Source: Paramarasmius palmivorus
Taxonomy: Eukaryota > Basidiomycota > Agaricomycetes > Agaricales > Marasmiaceae
DNA: 64,000 nt
Reading direction: 5' to 3'
Assembly: GCA_037176845.1 (NCBI GenBank)
Contig: JAYKXP010000012.1
Coordinates: 372,001-436,000, forward strand
Shown: piece by piece, positions 23,689-34,790 of the stretch
Position numbering within the stretch: position 1 is the stretch's first letter
Layout: the number at the start of each line of letters is the position of its first letter
Position numbers and translations under genes: made by a program
Notes under the pieces: model-generated
The model's input: only the letters and a program-made list of their open reading frames with translations
Databases searched by the model: none
Told to the model about the DNA's origin: nothing

Positions 23689-25969
23689 TTAGGCCTTATC
23701 GAGCGCCGGGGCCTCATCATGGAAAGAACCAGAACCTTTCTCCGCAATAGCTTCTCCCTTGTGACCTGCAACAGCAACACGTTCTGTGGCCTCTTCACCA
23801 TCAAACAAGGCCGCAGTTTCTTCGAGGGTAAGCCCCTTAGTCTCAACGACAACTAAGGTCATAATAGGTCAGTGAAAGTCAAAAACAAAATGGGAGGACT
23901 CACATAGATAAACGTAAACCAGTTCGAACACGAGCCAGCAGCAGTACACGACGTAGTACTTCCAGGTAATGGCATCTGAACGGGAATTAGTCAAAGCAGT
24001 AGGGGCAAGAAAATGCAGGAATTACTCACCAAGAGCAATTGGATTGACATACTGGTTGAAGATGATTGCGGCGGAGACAGTCAGGTTGAAAACGTTGAAA
24101 CCCTTTGCACGGATGGCAAATGGCAAGATCTCCACCGTGTACGAGACAATGAGTGGAGAAAAGGCGATACTACACACAAGTTAGAGTATGTCGCTTATGC
24201 CATAAGAGGTTACTCACTCATAGGCGGCGAAGAACAAGAACATAAACGCAATAAGGCCATGTCCAGCTTCGGGTCTCTGGGTGATTTCTGACTGGGCGAA
24301 ACAGATTGTTTGTGCAGTCCAGAACAGAAGCATTCCGACAGCAGAAGTGATGAAAAGAAGACGACGTCCGGCCCTCTCGACGAGGAAGGACGCCAGTAGA
24401 GCCCAGCACAAGTTCCAAATCGAGAGAATTCCGTTGATGAGCAACTATATTGATGAATGAGTGGCTAAAGCAGAAAAAAACATAGAAGCCATTACCTGAT
24501 CAAATCCATCAGTGATACCGATCCTGTCAAGAACTCGGTTCAAAAAGTAGGAAGGAAGTCCATTTCCGGACCACTGCGAGAAGAACGCGATTGCGATGAT
24601 AATTCTCATACGCTTGAGGTTCCCCTTGGACGTGAACAGGGATTTGTACCCGACATGGGCCGCCACTAATGATATCACATTTTAGCGACATTTCTCCGCA
24701 AAGAGTTAGGAAAAGTCGCGTCCTCACCGGTTCTCTCAAACGTGATGGCAGCTTTGATCTCTTCGAATTCATACTTGACTAGGGGATCGTCCCTGAAATG
24801 ATCGGGAGTCGATATTTGTGGAGAAAGAATAGATAGGTACGCACTCGTTCCCATCGGCATGGTAGTAAGCCAGTGTGCGGAGCGCCTCTTTTTCCCGTCC
24901 CTTGCTGACAAGCCATCTCGGGGACTCGGGAGCAAAGAGGAGGAGCGCTACCTAGAAGACCATACTATATTTACTCTCCGTCTGTACCTGAGAGGAGATA
25001 GAACGAACCTGGAGCACTGATGGTACACCCTGCAACACTGATGGGATTCGCCAGGACCATGTATTTTGGATCTGGAAGGTCCCGAAGGTAGCCCATGCTG
25101 CACTAGAAATTTAAAGCTTTAGTAAGGAAGAGCTAGGAGGCATTGAACTTACACGATAGCTCCAGAATACCAAAGCGAGTTGTAGGCGGAGGTAAGAGCG
25201 GCACGGTATGATGGATATGACAGTTCGGTGACGAGTAGTGGGGCAGCGTTGGCTAGAAATAACAACGGTCATCGTGATCTGGTACGACTGGTGATCTACG
25301 GAAAGCGCATACCGGCAAAGCTCAGCCCAAACCCTATTAAGAACCTTTGTGGACATGGTAATCGGTACCTATAGAAGGGAAGAGGATGAACTATTCACGC
25401 ACCGGGCGCCGATGAACATGTTCACAGTTTGTGACGCCGTTTGAAGGGCAGTACCTCCACACATAATGAGGGCTCCGATCATGATACCCATGCGCCGACC
25501 AAGTCCATCGGTGACATAGGGTGCAAAGGGATACGCAGCCAGAGAGCCAATGTTCTGGAAAACTCTGCTCAGGACGACTGGCAAGAAATACATAAATATG
25601 CTGCACACCTGGATGGCCGTCAACAGCCCAAGCATAGAAGGTCCAGGGAAGTTAAAGTCCTTTTTCCATTGGTCGAGTGATTGTAGACCATTCATCATAC
25701 TTCCATCGTAACCATTCGTCGAGGACGTGATCAAGCTGTGTGCCCAGAAGAGTGAGAAAAGATTTTCTTTGAAATATGGAAAGACAATCTCACAGCAAGA
25801 CCAGCCAAGCGTTCAGGATGATTAACCTGTTTGGTGAACGTTAGCAACACTTGGCAGGAGCAGGTGGACCAACAACGCACCTCCTGTTGTTATACCACTT
25901 TTTGTTGGGGTCGATGAGATGGGCAAAGCCAGCGTCGGCCCCTCCAGAAATTGCAGCACCACCAGCCAT
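23689..25969 (-). CDS. MFS sugar transporter, lactose-permease-like (copy 1)
   Basis: Thirteen exons with canonical sites join to 541 residues. The start MAGGAAISGG leads to a short cytoplasmic N-terminus. Sugar-porter signatures are present: NGYDGSMMNGLQ in helix 1, DGLGRRMGI in loop 2-3, FLIGFGLSFA then LVTELSYPSYR after helix 4, PESPRWLVSKGREKEAL at the end of helix 6, ERAGRRLLF in loop 8-9, and VVETKGLTLEE after helix 12. About twelve hydrophobic segments can be counted. Family members import mono- or disaccharides with protons across the plasma membrane; the fungal lactose-permease branch fits best, substrate unknown. Its 3' end faces the 3' end of the peroxygenase gene. Confidence 0.9.
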
Positions 25970-27060
25970 GATGAAAGAGTTCAGCCGAACGAGGGAATAC
26001 TTCTGCAGTGTATGAGGTTATATATCCTCACACACTCGGGCATTTAACGAGAGATCTGATCGCGATACATTACTCCAGGGCTACGCCGAAGTTGATTCAA
26101 ACCCCACGGGAAGCTACGGGAAGCCATCGTGGGTTGGGGCAAGGTTCATGGGAGGATAAGTGAGAAAGTGGAGTGTGAGAAATTTTCCTTTTTGGCAAAC
26201 TCGAGCATCTATATATCCGATTCTTCTCGGACAAACTCTCCTTCTCGTCGGTAAAGTTCGTATTCCAACGATTTATAGGGCTTCTCCTGTAGGTTTTAAT
26301 TCAGAAACGTTATACAACAGGTCGGATCGATGCAGAGTGCGAAGGATCGTACTCCCGATTCTATTCCATGGTGGAGGCGACACATGTATGCATTAGTATC
26401 GATGAGTGATTGTAAAGGAGGTGCGTTGACGAATCGGGGCTGATAAGTGATTCTCTTGAATTTGCCGCGGCCCTTTTCATATAGCCTATGTCCTCTATGG
26501 TAAAATCAGAGTCCAGACTAGCACATACTGATTTCACCTGTATTGGAGCACGGTCCCCTGTCGCACCGAGTCCGGATCTTTAGTCACTATGTCAAATCCC
26601 AACTTCACAAGACTACGACTCGACTTGCCAAAGTGGCGTCCGTGCGTTCTATAGTCATCGAATCAGGTCACCAACTAGCACCATAAAAACCGGCAACGTC
26701 TCACCCAGTAACCAAGAAATTCCGAAACAGGTACCTCTACTCTTCTCCATCCAACCCCGAAGGATCATATCATCAGCTATGATGCATTCAAACGCGACCC
26801 GCAGAAAAGTCGGAATATTTTCAACAAGATACGGCGCTCGAGACTACAAGGTTGGTCAATAGGAACATGTAATTGAGAATGAAAACTTACCCCCGCCCCG
26901 TTAGGCCTCTCGAGTGTGAATGTTCCAAGCGTCTTGCTCCGCCCAGCGTCCTACCAACGGCCTCCGGTGCCCTTCCGGCCTCCGGGACCGCATCCTCTCT
27001 GCCAATTTCACCTTCCACACCTTCAACTACCTGTTCCACGTCTCCTGGGCGACCTCCAAC
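25970..27060. other. Intergenic, nothing firm
   Basis: About 1.1 kb upstream of the transporter gene. Only short open stretches without recognisable features were seen; promoter elements could not be assigned. Confidence 0.4.
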
Positions 27061-27150
27061 GGGCATTTGGCACAGTGGTAGCGCGCACGCTTCGCACCTT
27101 CGCTCAGGAAATGAATGCGTGAGGCCCTGGGTTCAATCCCCAGAATGTCC
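27061..27150 (+). tRNA. tRNA-Ala (CGC), intron-containing
   Basis: The acceptor stem GGGCATT pairs with AATGTCC and contains the G3-U70 wobble that is the alanine identity element. The anticodon stem is CACGC/GCGTG with anticodon CGC at 27093-27095. A 19-nt intron (27097-27115) lies one base after the anticodon. The T arm is CTGGG-TTCAATC-CCCAG. The D stem has one A-C mismatch (GCAC against GCGC), so slight decay is possible, but the other stems pair perfectly. Confidence 0.85.
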
Positions 27151-27151
27151 A

Positions 27152-28158
27152 AGGTTTTTGGCCCTGGACAGCGCCTAGATCGGTGGCAGAGGTTCGCGAA
27201 CACTTCAGAGCATAATGGCCCCGGATTCTAAGTGGTATTGACCATCTGGAGTAGAAATAAGGCTTCGGAGGTCATCTAGTGAACGTGTTGGTGCTTGTAG
27301 AAAGTCGGTCGACTAGTAGCGGGGAAGTGTAGGGAGATAATGGCGATCTGCAAGATAACGACGAGGTTTCGCTCGAGTCTTCTGACCCCATCATCGGTCT
27401 ATCCAGCTTCTGGATCCAGGGGTGCAGTGGATTAAGTGAATTTGACCTGTTGGGTATCAGTTGCGCTATTGACAAAAGAGAGATAAAACGCGACCTGCAG
27501 CCTATCACAAGCCTATCATACGGAGCCAGAACCTTTATCTGCATCCTGAGCATTGTTTCTGCGCTACATTTGGGACGGACAGCATCCAGGGATGGTTCAG
27601 ATATGTAGACGACATTCAAACCCGGCGATACGTCGAGTTACCGGCGACCGCATGGTGAGTTTGGCGAGTTGATCTTCCTATTCACCAGGGTGTTAGAACA
27701 TTTCGTGTCCAGACAATAGAAAAAGGATGGGTATACCTTGCATTACGAAGATAGGTGACGGTAGACGATGATGGGAGGAGAGATTCAGAAGATCAGTACG
27801 ACGCAAGCGTGACAGTGACCATTAGCACGTGAAACCATCACTACCCGAAGAACGAGATTCAACTGTTACTTACTCTTGACTTCCTCTGAACCGACCGAGC
27901 ACCCAGCACATTTAGCATTCACTGACCGAGTTCATTCTATGTCATACTATGTAATTAGAGCATTGTTGAAAGAGAGATTAAGTTATTCTAATCGATACTA
28001 TAGGGCTGTGTGAAACCGATTTGAGACTGGTATATAGTACTGATACATTGTCGATACATTTGAAAGCGAAACATGGTTTAACCTTAGATATAGGCTACAA
28101 CATTAGTAGCGGGTACCAGACCGAGTAGTACCACTGAGCGCTCGTTTTCATCCCAACC
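27152..28158. other. Intergenic, nothing seen
   Basis: About 1 kb between the tRNA-Ala and the 3' end of the first FAD monooxygenase gene. A minus-strand open stretch at 27272-27619 has no recognisable motif. Confidence 0.45.
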
Positions 28159-30298
28159 TTACAGTAGTATACGTTTGAGATAGGCAAGAATGCCCGCTTC
28201 GCTCTTTGATACTGCACCGATATACTACAAAGAATTAGCCAACCCTCAATAAAGCTAAAATGACACTCACGCCATCTGGTCGAATAACGATCGCAAGTAA
28301 TTCAGCTTCCTCCACCTTGTAATGCTTATAAGCGAACCCGTCCACATCGACAACGGCCCGATGACCCTTGCTTGAAGCCGATGCCAGGGCGGTACCAGCT
28401 GGCAAAACCGATATCCATTTGACCAAGCCAGAAGGACACGACAACTTTTCTGAAGCTTCGATAAACGCACCACCAAAGCCAATCACAGTATGCGATGTGA
28501 CGTCGAAAAAGTCGAAAAGAGATTTCGTCTGACCATCTTCGAGCATCAGCCCAGGGGCGTCGGGCGCACGGTCACCAGCACGAGCACTCCTGTCGTCCCC
28601 AGAACGATATGGATCAACTGGTTCTGTAACATCTGTGCGTCTTTCGTCCATAACGATGGGGCTTCTGCGATAGTTGATACCAAACTGCTTGACTGTCCAA
28701 TCTCGTTTCCATCCTTCACCCTTGTTTCCCATATTGGAAAACGTTTGATGCATGTACGCGGTCGTCTTACCCAGGATTCCAGCGACTGCAGGTACTCTCT
28801 CCGACGAATACGAGTCGAGGAGGCTAGGTGGAGCAAGGCCTTTCTGAACCAGAGCAAGCTTCCAAGCAAGGTTGAACTATCATACCCAGCGGTCAGCGAC
28901 GCGGAGCTAACGGAAACTCATACAGCGTACCGAATCCTGGACACTGGTGTTAACCCCCTGGGCACCAGTAAAGCTATGGACGTGTGCAGCGTCTGTGTCC
29001 CTAGTGAATAACGGGTTGGTTGGGGTTGTAGTGATACTCACCACCACCGAGAAATATCCTGCCTACATTGAACTTGTCCACCATACGAATATTAGACCTG
29101 GCATAGGGATTATTCAACGCTCTGACTACCATCATTTAGAATACATACCTCCAAAGTCCATACGATACCAAGGCACCGAACTCGATATCTCGCTTCCCGA
29201 TGACACCGTACATCACTTCTACCAAACGGTCCCTTTGCTCCTCAATGGCGTGAATGTCGATGTTTGCCCCACCACAGAAAAACCAGTAGTACAGTTTGCC
29301 GTTCCTCTTGTAGGGACGCAGAGCCAAACTTTCACCGTTCATTAACATGTTGACGCATGCAACCGGAAAGAGAAGAACGTACGTTTTATCGGTGACGCTA
29401 CCCCATATCCTCCAGTACTATAGATAGAGCGGGTAATGTCTTTGATAGGCAAAAAGAGGATGAAACTTACGGTATCGTCATTCGTTTTCCGAACCTCAAT
29501 GTCACCAATTGCATACAAGACATCTGCATTACTATCACCATCAAAGCGAAGTCCAAGGCCCTTGCGAACTGCACTCCGTGCACCATCAGTACCAACAACC
29601 CAATCGAATCGGTGGGTCTCTATAGCTCCCAGCTCAGTCTTCGCGAGCTGCACCGTGACATGTTCAGGAGACTGCTCGAATGAAACGAGTTCTGTTGCGA
29701 GCTCAACAGAAACACCATATTCGGCCTCGAGGGACTCTCGAAGAACCGCCTGGTGGTCATCTTGAAGAACATCCAATGCGTTAATCTGCACAGGAAATCA
29801 GCGTCAATAAACGGTCCAGAGTACGCTCACTCACTCGATAGTATGACGGTTCTGGGTCGGATCGTTCCAGCATATGGAACTCATTGATTGGCTCACCGCC
29901 TTCTGGAGAGGTGTATACCCGTATCTTTGGTGGCGCGGGATTCCCGACATGCTCCATCGCTGGAAGGATTCCGGCGATCTTGTACAGTTCCAGCGTACGC
30001 GGCTGAAAATACATCAGGGAGCGCATAACAAGAATGAGGCAAAGAGACGAACCATAACGCCAGCCCCTCTAGCACCGATAAAGTGCTTTGTCCTTTTGTC
30101 AATGATCCTGACAGAGATCCCGTTCCGCAGAAGCAAAAGTGCAAGTGAGAGTCCTGAAGGGAGCGATAAAGATTCGCTCAGAAAGTATGCCAGAATACAC
30201 ACCTGCTGGTCCTGCTCCAACCTGTTTCCAGACGTAAAGTTAGCAGTGTGGAGGTCACGATAAGTGGAGAATCATACAATTAAAACTGAAGGCATCAT
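28159..30298 (-). CDS. FAD-dependent aromatic monooxygenase, phenol-hydroxylase-like (copy A)
   Basis: A multi-exon gene of about 540 residues. Its introns fall at the same places as in copies B and C. Exon 1 codes only MMPSVLI and is followed by VGAGPAG, the dinucleotide-binding GxGxxG. Further landmarks are GARGAGVMPRTLELY, DWVVGTDGARSAVRK (the DG motif), the exon YWRIWGSVTDK, and GGDAAHVHSFTGAQG (the GD motif contacting FAD). A C-terminal thioredoxin-like domain ends YIGAVSKSEAG and LKRILL. Enzymes of this class hydroxylate phenolic or related aromatics using NAD(P)H and oxygen in the cytosol. Every junction I followed stays in frame, so this copy looks functional. A TATA box (30332-30339) is 34 bp upstream of the start. 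Confidence 0.87.
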
Positions 30299-30331
30299 GG
30301 TCATCACCAAGTAACGATAAAGCGTCATTGG

Positions 30332-30339
30332 CCTTTATA
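30332..30339 (-). promoter_or_regulatory. TATA box of monooxygenase copy A
   Basis: TATAAAGG on the minus strand, 34 bp upstream of the ATG, which implies a very short 5' leader. Copy B has a matching element. Confidence 0.5.
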
Positions 30340-30617
30340 GTCTTCAAGCATTCGTTTGGATTTGGCATAACAGCGTAAAGTATCCGGCTAATCGGCATGT
30401 ATAGAAGTGAGTAAGAGACTGTATATGGCGGGATAGCGAAATCTTGACGGGGCGCTGAAATGGAACATAGCCCAAAGGCCCGATTCGGCCGGCTCATGCG
30501 TTGCCAGATATGGATTGCCGTGACAAGAACGTCGTCTATGAAGGGATTTCAAGCTGACAATGGTGAGAACCACGTTCTGCCTGCTGACACGTAGAGGCGA
30601 TAAGGTGGACCAATACA

Positions 30618-31646
30618 ATGCACCTCCAAGACCTCCCACTTGAGCTCCTTTCATATCTCCCGACGCACTTGGATGACATCGAAGACTTTCTTCATGTATC
30701 ACAAACATGTTCTCGCCTGTACCTCGCCTACGCCCAAACACTCCCCAGTATCATACTACGCCTAGCCGCAGCCTCTTCACTTCCAGTATTCCAACCCCAT
30801 CCACTGCCTCTGATTGTAGCAACCATTAGAGGTGTTTCCGTGTGGGCACTCGGAAATGAATCCAACACCCAGACACTTCGAATCGCACTGCAAGGCGGCC
30901 TCGAAAGTCTCCTTGAGCTGTGCATTCGCCAGGGCGGCTTGACCTTTGATGATATCCGGCGCATCCACGTTGCTAAGCGTACCATCATCGACCCGCTTGC
31001 CAGGAAGGTTCGCATCATGAGTGGTGAAGAATACGATGAGGAGCACGAGCTGGCGGATGGCCCCATCATCACGTTCAGCGACGCCGAGCAGGCATCATAT
31101 CAGCTCATCATTTACGGAGAGCTTTTTGGCAAATGTACCTTGGACGATATGCCACGTTGGTTTAGTGTCGCCGTCAGGTTAGACTTTGTGCGGTGCTGTG
31201 TAGCGGGATGGATGAGGACAGAGGATTTGTCAAATCAACTCTGGATGGAAATCGTCCGAGGCCCAACGTTGACAATGTCCGACCACATGTCGCTTCGGAA
31301 CATCATCTCCGCCCCTCATTGGATTCATCTTTGGACAGCGGTTACTCGATCCATCGGGCCAGACTTTGGGGCACGCTGGAAACAAAAAATGTGGTTTGAC
31401 ATGGTGCAATTGCAGGGATTGGAGGGCATGGAGATGTTGGTCAAGGGTGGCCCAGAGAAATGGCAACAAAAACTTGTCGTTCTGTACGAGAAAGTCGACA
31501 AGCTGGAAGAGAGCGATAAACCAGGGAAGCAAAGATACTCGCTTCCTGGAATGCACGGTTCCGATATGTATGTGGACATTTCTGAGGCTCCGGATCTGGA
31601 AAATGAATTGCGTGTTTGTATACTGGAGGTTACTGCCGGACACTAG
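30618..31646 (+). CDS. F-box protein, single exon
   Basis: One uninterrupted reading frame of 342 residues. The N-terminus MHLQDLPLELLSYLPTHLDD followed by FLHVSQTCSRLYLAY is a typical fungal F-box (L-P-x-E-L-L, hydrophobic spacing, then C-x-x-L). The rest has few leucine repeats and no known substrate domain. It shares none of the blocks of the two F-box clusters (no SPHCTIIP, no PWFLxPG) and lacks their conserved intron, so it belongs to a different subfamily. It sits on the opposite strand between monooxygenase copies A and B. It is probably an SCF substrate adaptor; target unknown. Confidence 0.82.
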   Translation: MHLQDLPLELLSYLPTHLDDIEDFLHVSQTCSRLYLAYAQTLPSIILRLAAASSLPVFQPHPLPLIVATIRGVSVWALGNESNTQTLRIALQGGLESLLELCIRQGGLTFDDIRRIHVAKRTIIDPLARKVRIMSGEEYDEEHELADGPIITFSDAEQASYQLIIYGELFGKCTLDDMPRWFSVAVRLDFVRCCVAGWMRTEDLSNQLWMEIVRGPTLTMSDHMSLRNIISAPHWIHLWTAVTRSIGPDFGARWKQKMWFDMVQLQGLEGMEMLVKGGPEKWQQKLVVLYEKVDKLEESDKPGKQRYSLPGMHGSDMYVDISEAPDLENELRVCILEVTAGH

Positions 31647-31985
31647 CTGCAAATGCAGAGCTGTTAGCTTTGAGTGAAAATTTGTATAGGACAACATCGC
31701 ACCAGGTAGAGACTATTGCAAACTCCGTAATACATCCTCAGACATTTCTACGTCGTATAAGTAACTCTTTGCGATGGGGATGGAATTCGGGGTGATGATG
31801 GTTTGAGAACAAGGGCCCGTGAGCGCTAACCAGTGTCACGTCAAATTTGACAAGCGCCCGGTTCCGCCTGCCACTGTGATCAGGGAAACTATGTACTGGT
31901 CCACCAGGGCATAAAGAACATATTGATAGATTCAGGTCATACATAATCTCGATTCGTGTGGTAGCAGAAATATAGTGAGGATAAA

Positions 31986-34131
31986 CTAGAGCAGTATGCG
32001 TTTGAAATAGTCAACCACGCCTGATTTGCTCTTCGAGACTGCACCGATGTACTATTAAGAGTGGAGTCAGGTCATTGTTGATCGAGATCGACGAGTTACA
32101 GTGAACACTTACACCATCCGGCCGAATAACAACTACAAGTTTTTCACCCTCTTTAACTTTGTAATGCTTGTGTGCGAAACCCTCAGCGTCTACCACAGCA
32201 TTGTCCGAGGAGAAGGGACTACCTGCTGGGAGAACCAAAATGCTCTTTACGACGCCAGAGGGGAGCGGCAGCTTTTCCACTACCTTCGTTAGCTCTCCTT
32301 CCCCGAATATTAGAACAGTATGCGATACATAGTCAAGAAAGTTGAAGATCGACGTAACTCGACCATCTGCGAGCTGCAATCCAGGAGCCTCTGGCGCGCG
32401 GTCACCAGCATGAGCACTTTTGTCGTCTCCTGAACGGTACGGGTCTATTGGCTCAGTGGTATCCGTGTACCTCTCGTCCAATATGATGGGGCTCCCGCGA
32501 TAATTGATACCGAACTGCCTGATCGTCCAGTCCCTTTTCCAGCCTTCGCCTTTGTTCTCCACATTCGAGAAGGTCTGATGCATGTATGCAGTCGTTTTTC
32601 CCAGCATTCCAGCCACTACAGGTACTCGCTCCGCGGAGTAGGAATCGAGTAAACTTCGTGGTGCCAAGCCTTTCTGGACTAGGGAGAGCTTCCACGCAAG
32701 ATTGAACTGCCAAGGAGCGAAATTAGGAGGCTGACGGACAAATAAAGCAAGCAACCAACTGAATCTTGTACACTAGTGTTGACTCCCTGAGCACCAGTGA
32801 AGCTGTGAACGTGTGCCGCATCTGAGTACCTACGTTGAGTGTACTGTGAAGTGAAGAAAGAATGCACCACGAACCGCCACCAAGAAAGACCCTGTCCACA
32901 TTGAATTTGTTCGCCATGCGAACGTTAGATCTTTCAAGACAGTCACTTCACACTCCAAACGTCCGAGTCAGGTTGGAACACAAACCTCCAGGTTCCAAAT
33001 GCTACCAAATCTCCGAATGAGATCTCCCTCTTCCCGATAATGTCGTACATCAATCCCACTAAACGATCCCTATTTCCCTCGATGGCGTGTACATCTACAT
33101 TGGCCCCACCGCAGATGAACCAACAGTACTTCTTGCCGTTTCTCTCATAAGGGCGTAAACCTAAGCTATCGCTGACGGTCAACTTCGTGAGCGAAATCAG
33201 CAATTGTAGCGCATGCTTACTTTCTGTCAGAGACATTGCCCCAGATCCTCCAGTACTGATATGCCCATTAGCTAGGTGATCAAAGGGTCGAAGAGTAGAA
33301 CTCACATCTTCTTCGTGCGTTTTCTGCATTTCAATGTCACCAATCGCATACCAGATATCCGTACTGTCACTGCCATCGAAGCTGAGCTCAAGCTGCTTGC
33401 GAACCACGCTCCGTGCACCATCGGTACCGACAACCCAATCAAATTGGTGTGCTTCCGTAGTGCCATGAGCCAACTTCGCCAGCTGCACAGTAACATGCTC
33501 CGGGGACTGCTCGAAAGAAACGAGCTCTGTTGCGAGCTCGACCGAGACACCATACTCATTCTCGATGATCTCACGAAGAGCTGCTTGGTGTTCATCCTGG
33601 TGAACGCTCATTGCGGTGATCTGTACGTAACATGAGTGAAGTTCAGGAAAGATGTGATTTGTACTCACTCGGTGATACGAGGGCTCGGGGTCGCAGTGTT
33701 CCAACATATGGAATTCATTAATGGGTGCATCACCTTCAGGGGAGGTGTATATCCTCAACTTTGGTAATGTGAGGTTTCCAACGCCCTCTATCTGTGGAAG
33801 TATGCCCGCAATCTTGTACAGTTCCAGGGTACGGGGCTGAAGAATCCGGTATCAGAAAAAATACAGGGGTCAGGTTGAACATCCATACCATAACGCCAGC
33901 TCCCCTAGTCCCGATAAAATGCTTCGGCGCTTTATCAATGATCTTGACAGAAATTCCATTGCGCAATAATAAAAGTGCCAGGGACAATCCTGTGATACAT
34001 CAACATTAGCCCTGGAGGAAATGCTGAACACGAACCTGCAGGGCCTGCTCCAACCTGTATTTGGGCATGGTCAGCAGACGAAATGCAGCTACAAAGTCTG
34101 ATGAACCCACAATCAACACTGAAGATGCCAT
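31986..34131 (-). CDS. FAD-dependent aromatic monooxygenase, phenol-hydroxylase-like (copy B)
   Basis: About 540 residues in about eleven exons, starting MASSVLI and continuing after the first intron with VGAGPAG and GLSLALLLLRNG. FAD and substrate-domain landmarks are GTRGAGVM, DWVVGTDGARSVVRK, IGDIEMQKTHEED, YWRIWGNVSDRN, CGGANVDVHAIEG, FLGGDAAHVHSFTG and FNLAWKLSLVQKG. The thioredoxin-like C-terminal domain ends YIGAVSKSKSG and FKRILL. All junctions keep frame, so this copy appears intact. It is closest to the broken copy C, including in the promoter region, which suggests that B and C arose by the more recent duplication. Expected role: NAD(P)H-dependent hydroxylation of an aromatic compound. 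Confidence 0.88.
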
Positions 34132-34163
34132 GGATATTGATATCGCGATGATGAACGATCGGG

Positions 34164-34172
34164 CCTTTTATA
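34164..34172 (-). promoter_or_regulatory. TATA box of monooxygenase copy B
   Basis: TATAAAAGG on the minus strand, 33 bp upstream of the ATG, matching the position of the element in copy A. Confidence 0.5.
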
Positions 34173-34790
34173 CTCAACGATCTGGCATTCCTGGGAAGTC
34201 GACGGTTAATCGGCATGAATTGGAGTTAGTAAGAAGTTGGTGGACGACATTACGGCCCCGAACCTGACAGGATTTCTATTTTGCTTCCCTCGCAAAGCCC
34301 CGAGTCGACCAAGTCAATAGTGTTCACGTGGTTGTTGAGTGAACACAATCATCCTTTAACGAACCGGCATCTCGAGGCTCAAGGCTCTTCTTCCCACATA
34401 TCACTAAACTGTAGCCCGAGCAGTATTATCCGAGAAATCGAGGTAAACGGAGTGAGGAATAGGTTCCCGAATAATGGATGCTCAACCTGAGGGGTCGTCA
34501 TCAGCCTCAGTCAGTGATGAGCTGCAAGGTAAAAACGACCAGAAAATAAGACCATAACAAACTCACGGTTGCGGTTATAACGCGTTTATTTGTTCAGACA
34601 AGGCCTAAGTATTTGATCTCTCCAAGGCCGAGAATCGATATGAGAAAATATGGTGGTTAGAGAGCAAGGATGTGCAGACGCTGAACCATGAAAACGTAGC
34701 CAAGCGCCCAACTTGGCAATGTACTGTGCTAGACCAAACGCTTTCGTTTAGATTCAATCTTGTATGTCGAGACATGCCAAAGTGGTTGTA

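Noticed and set aside
26873..27178. Proline/serine-rich plus-strand open frame
   Set aside because: It overlaps the tRNA-Ala gene and has no exon partners or domain.
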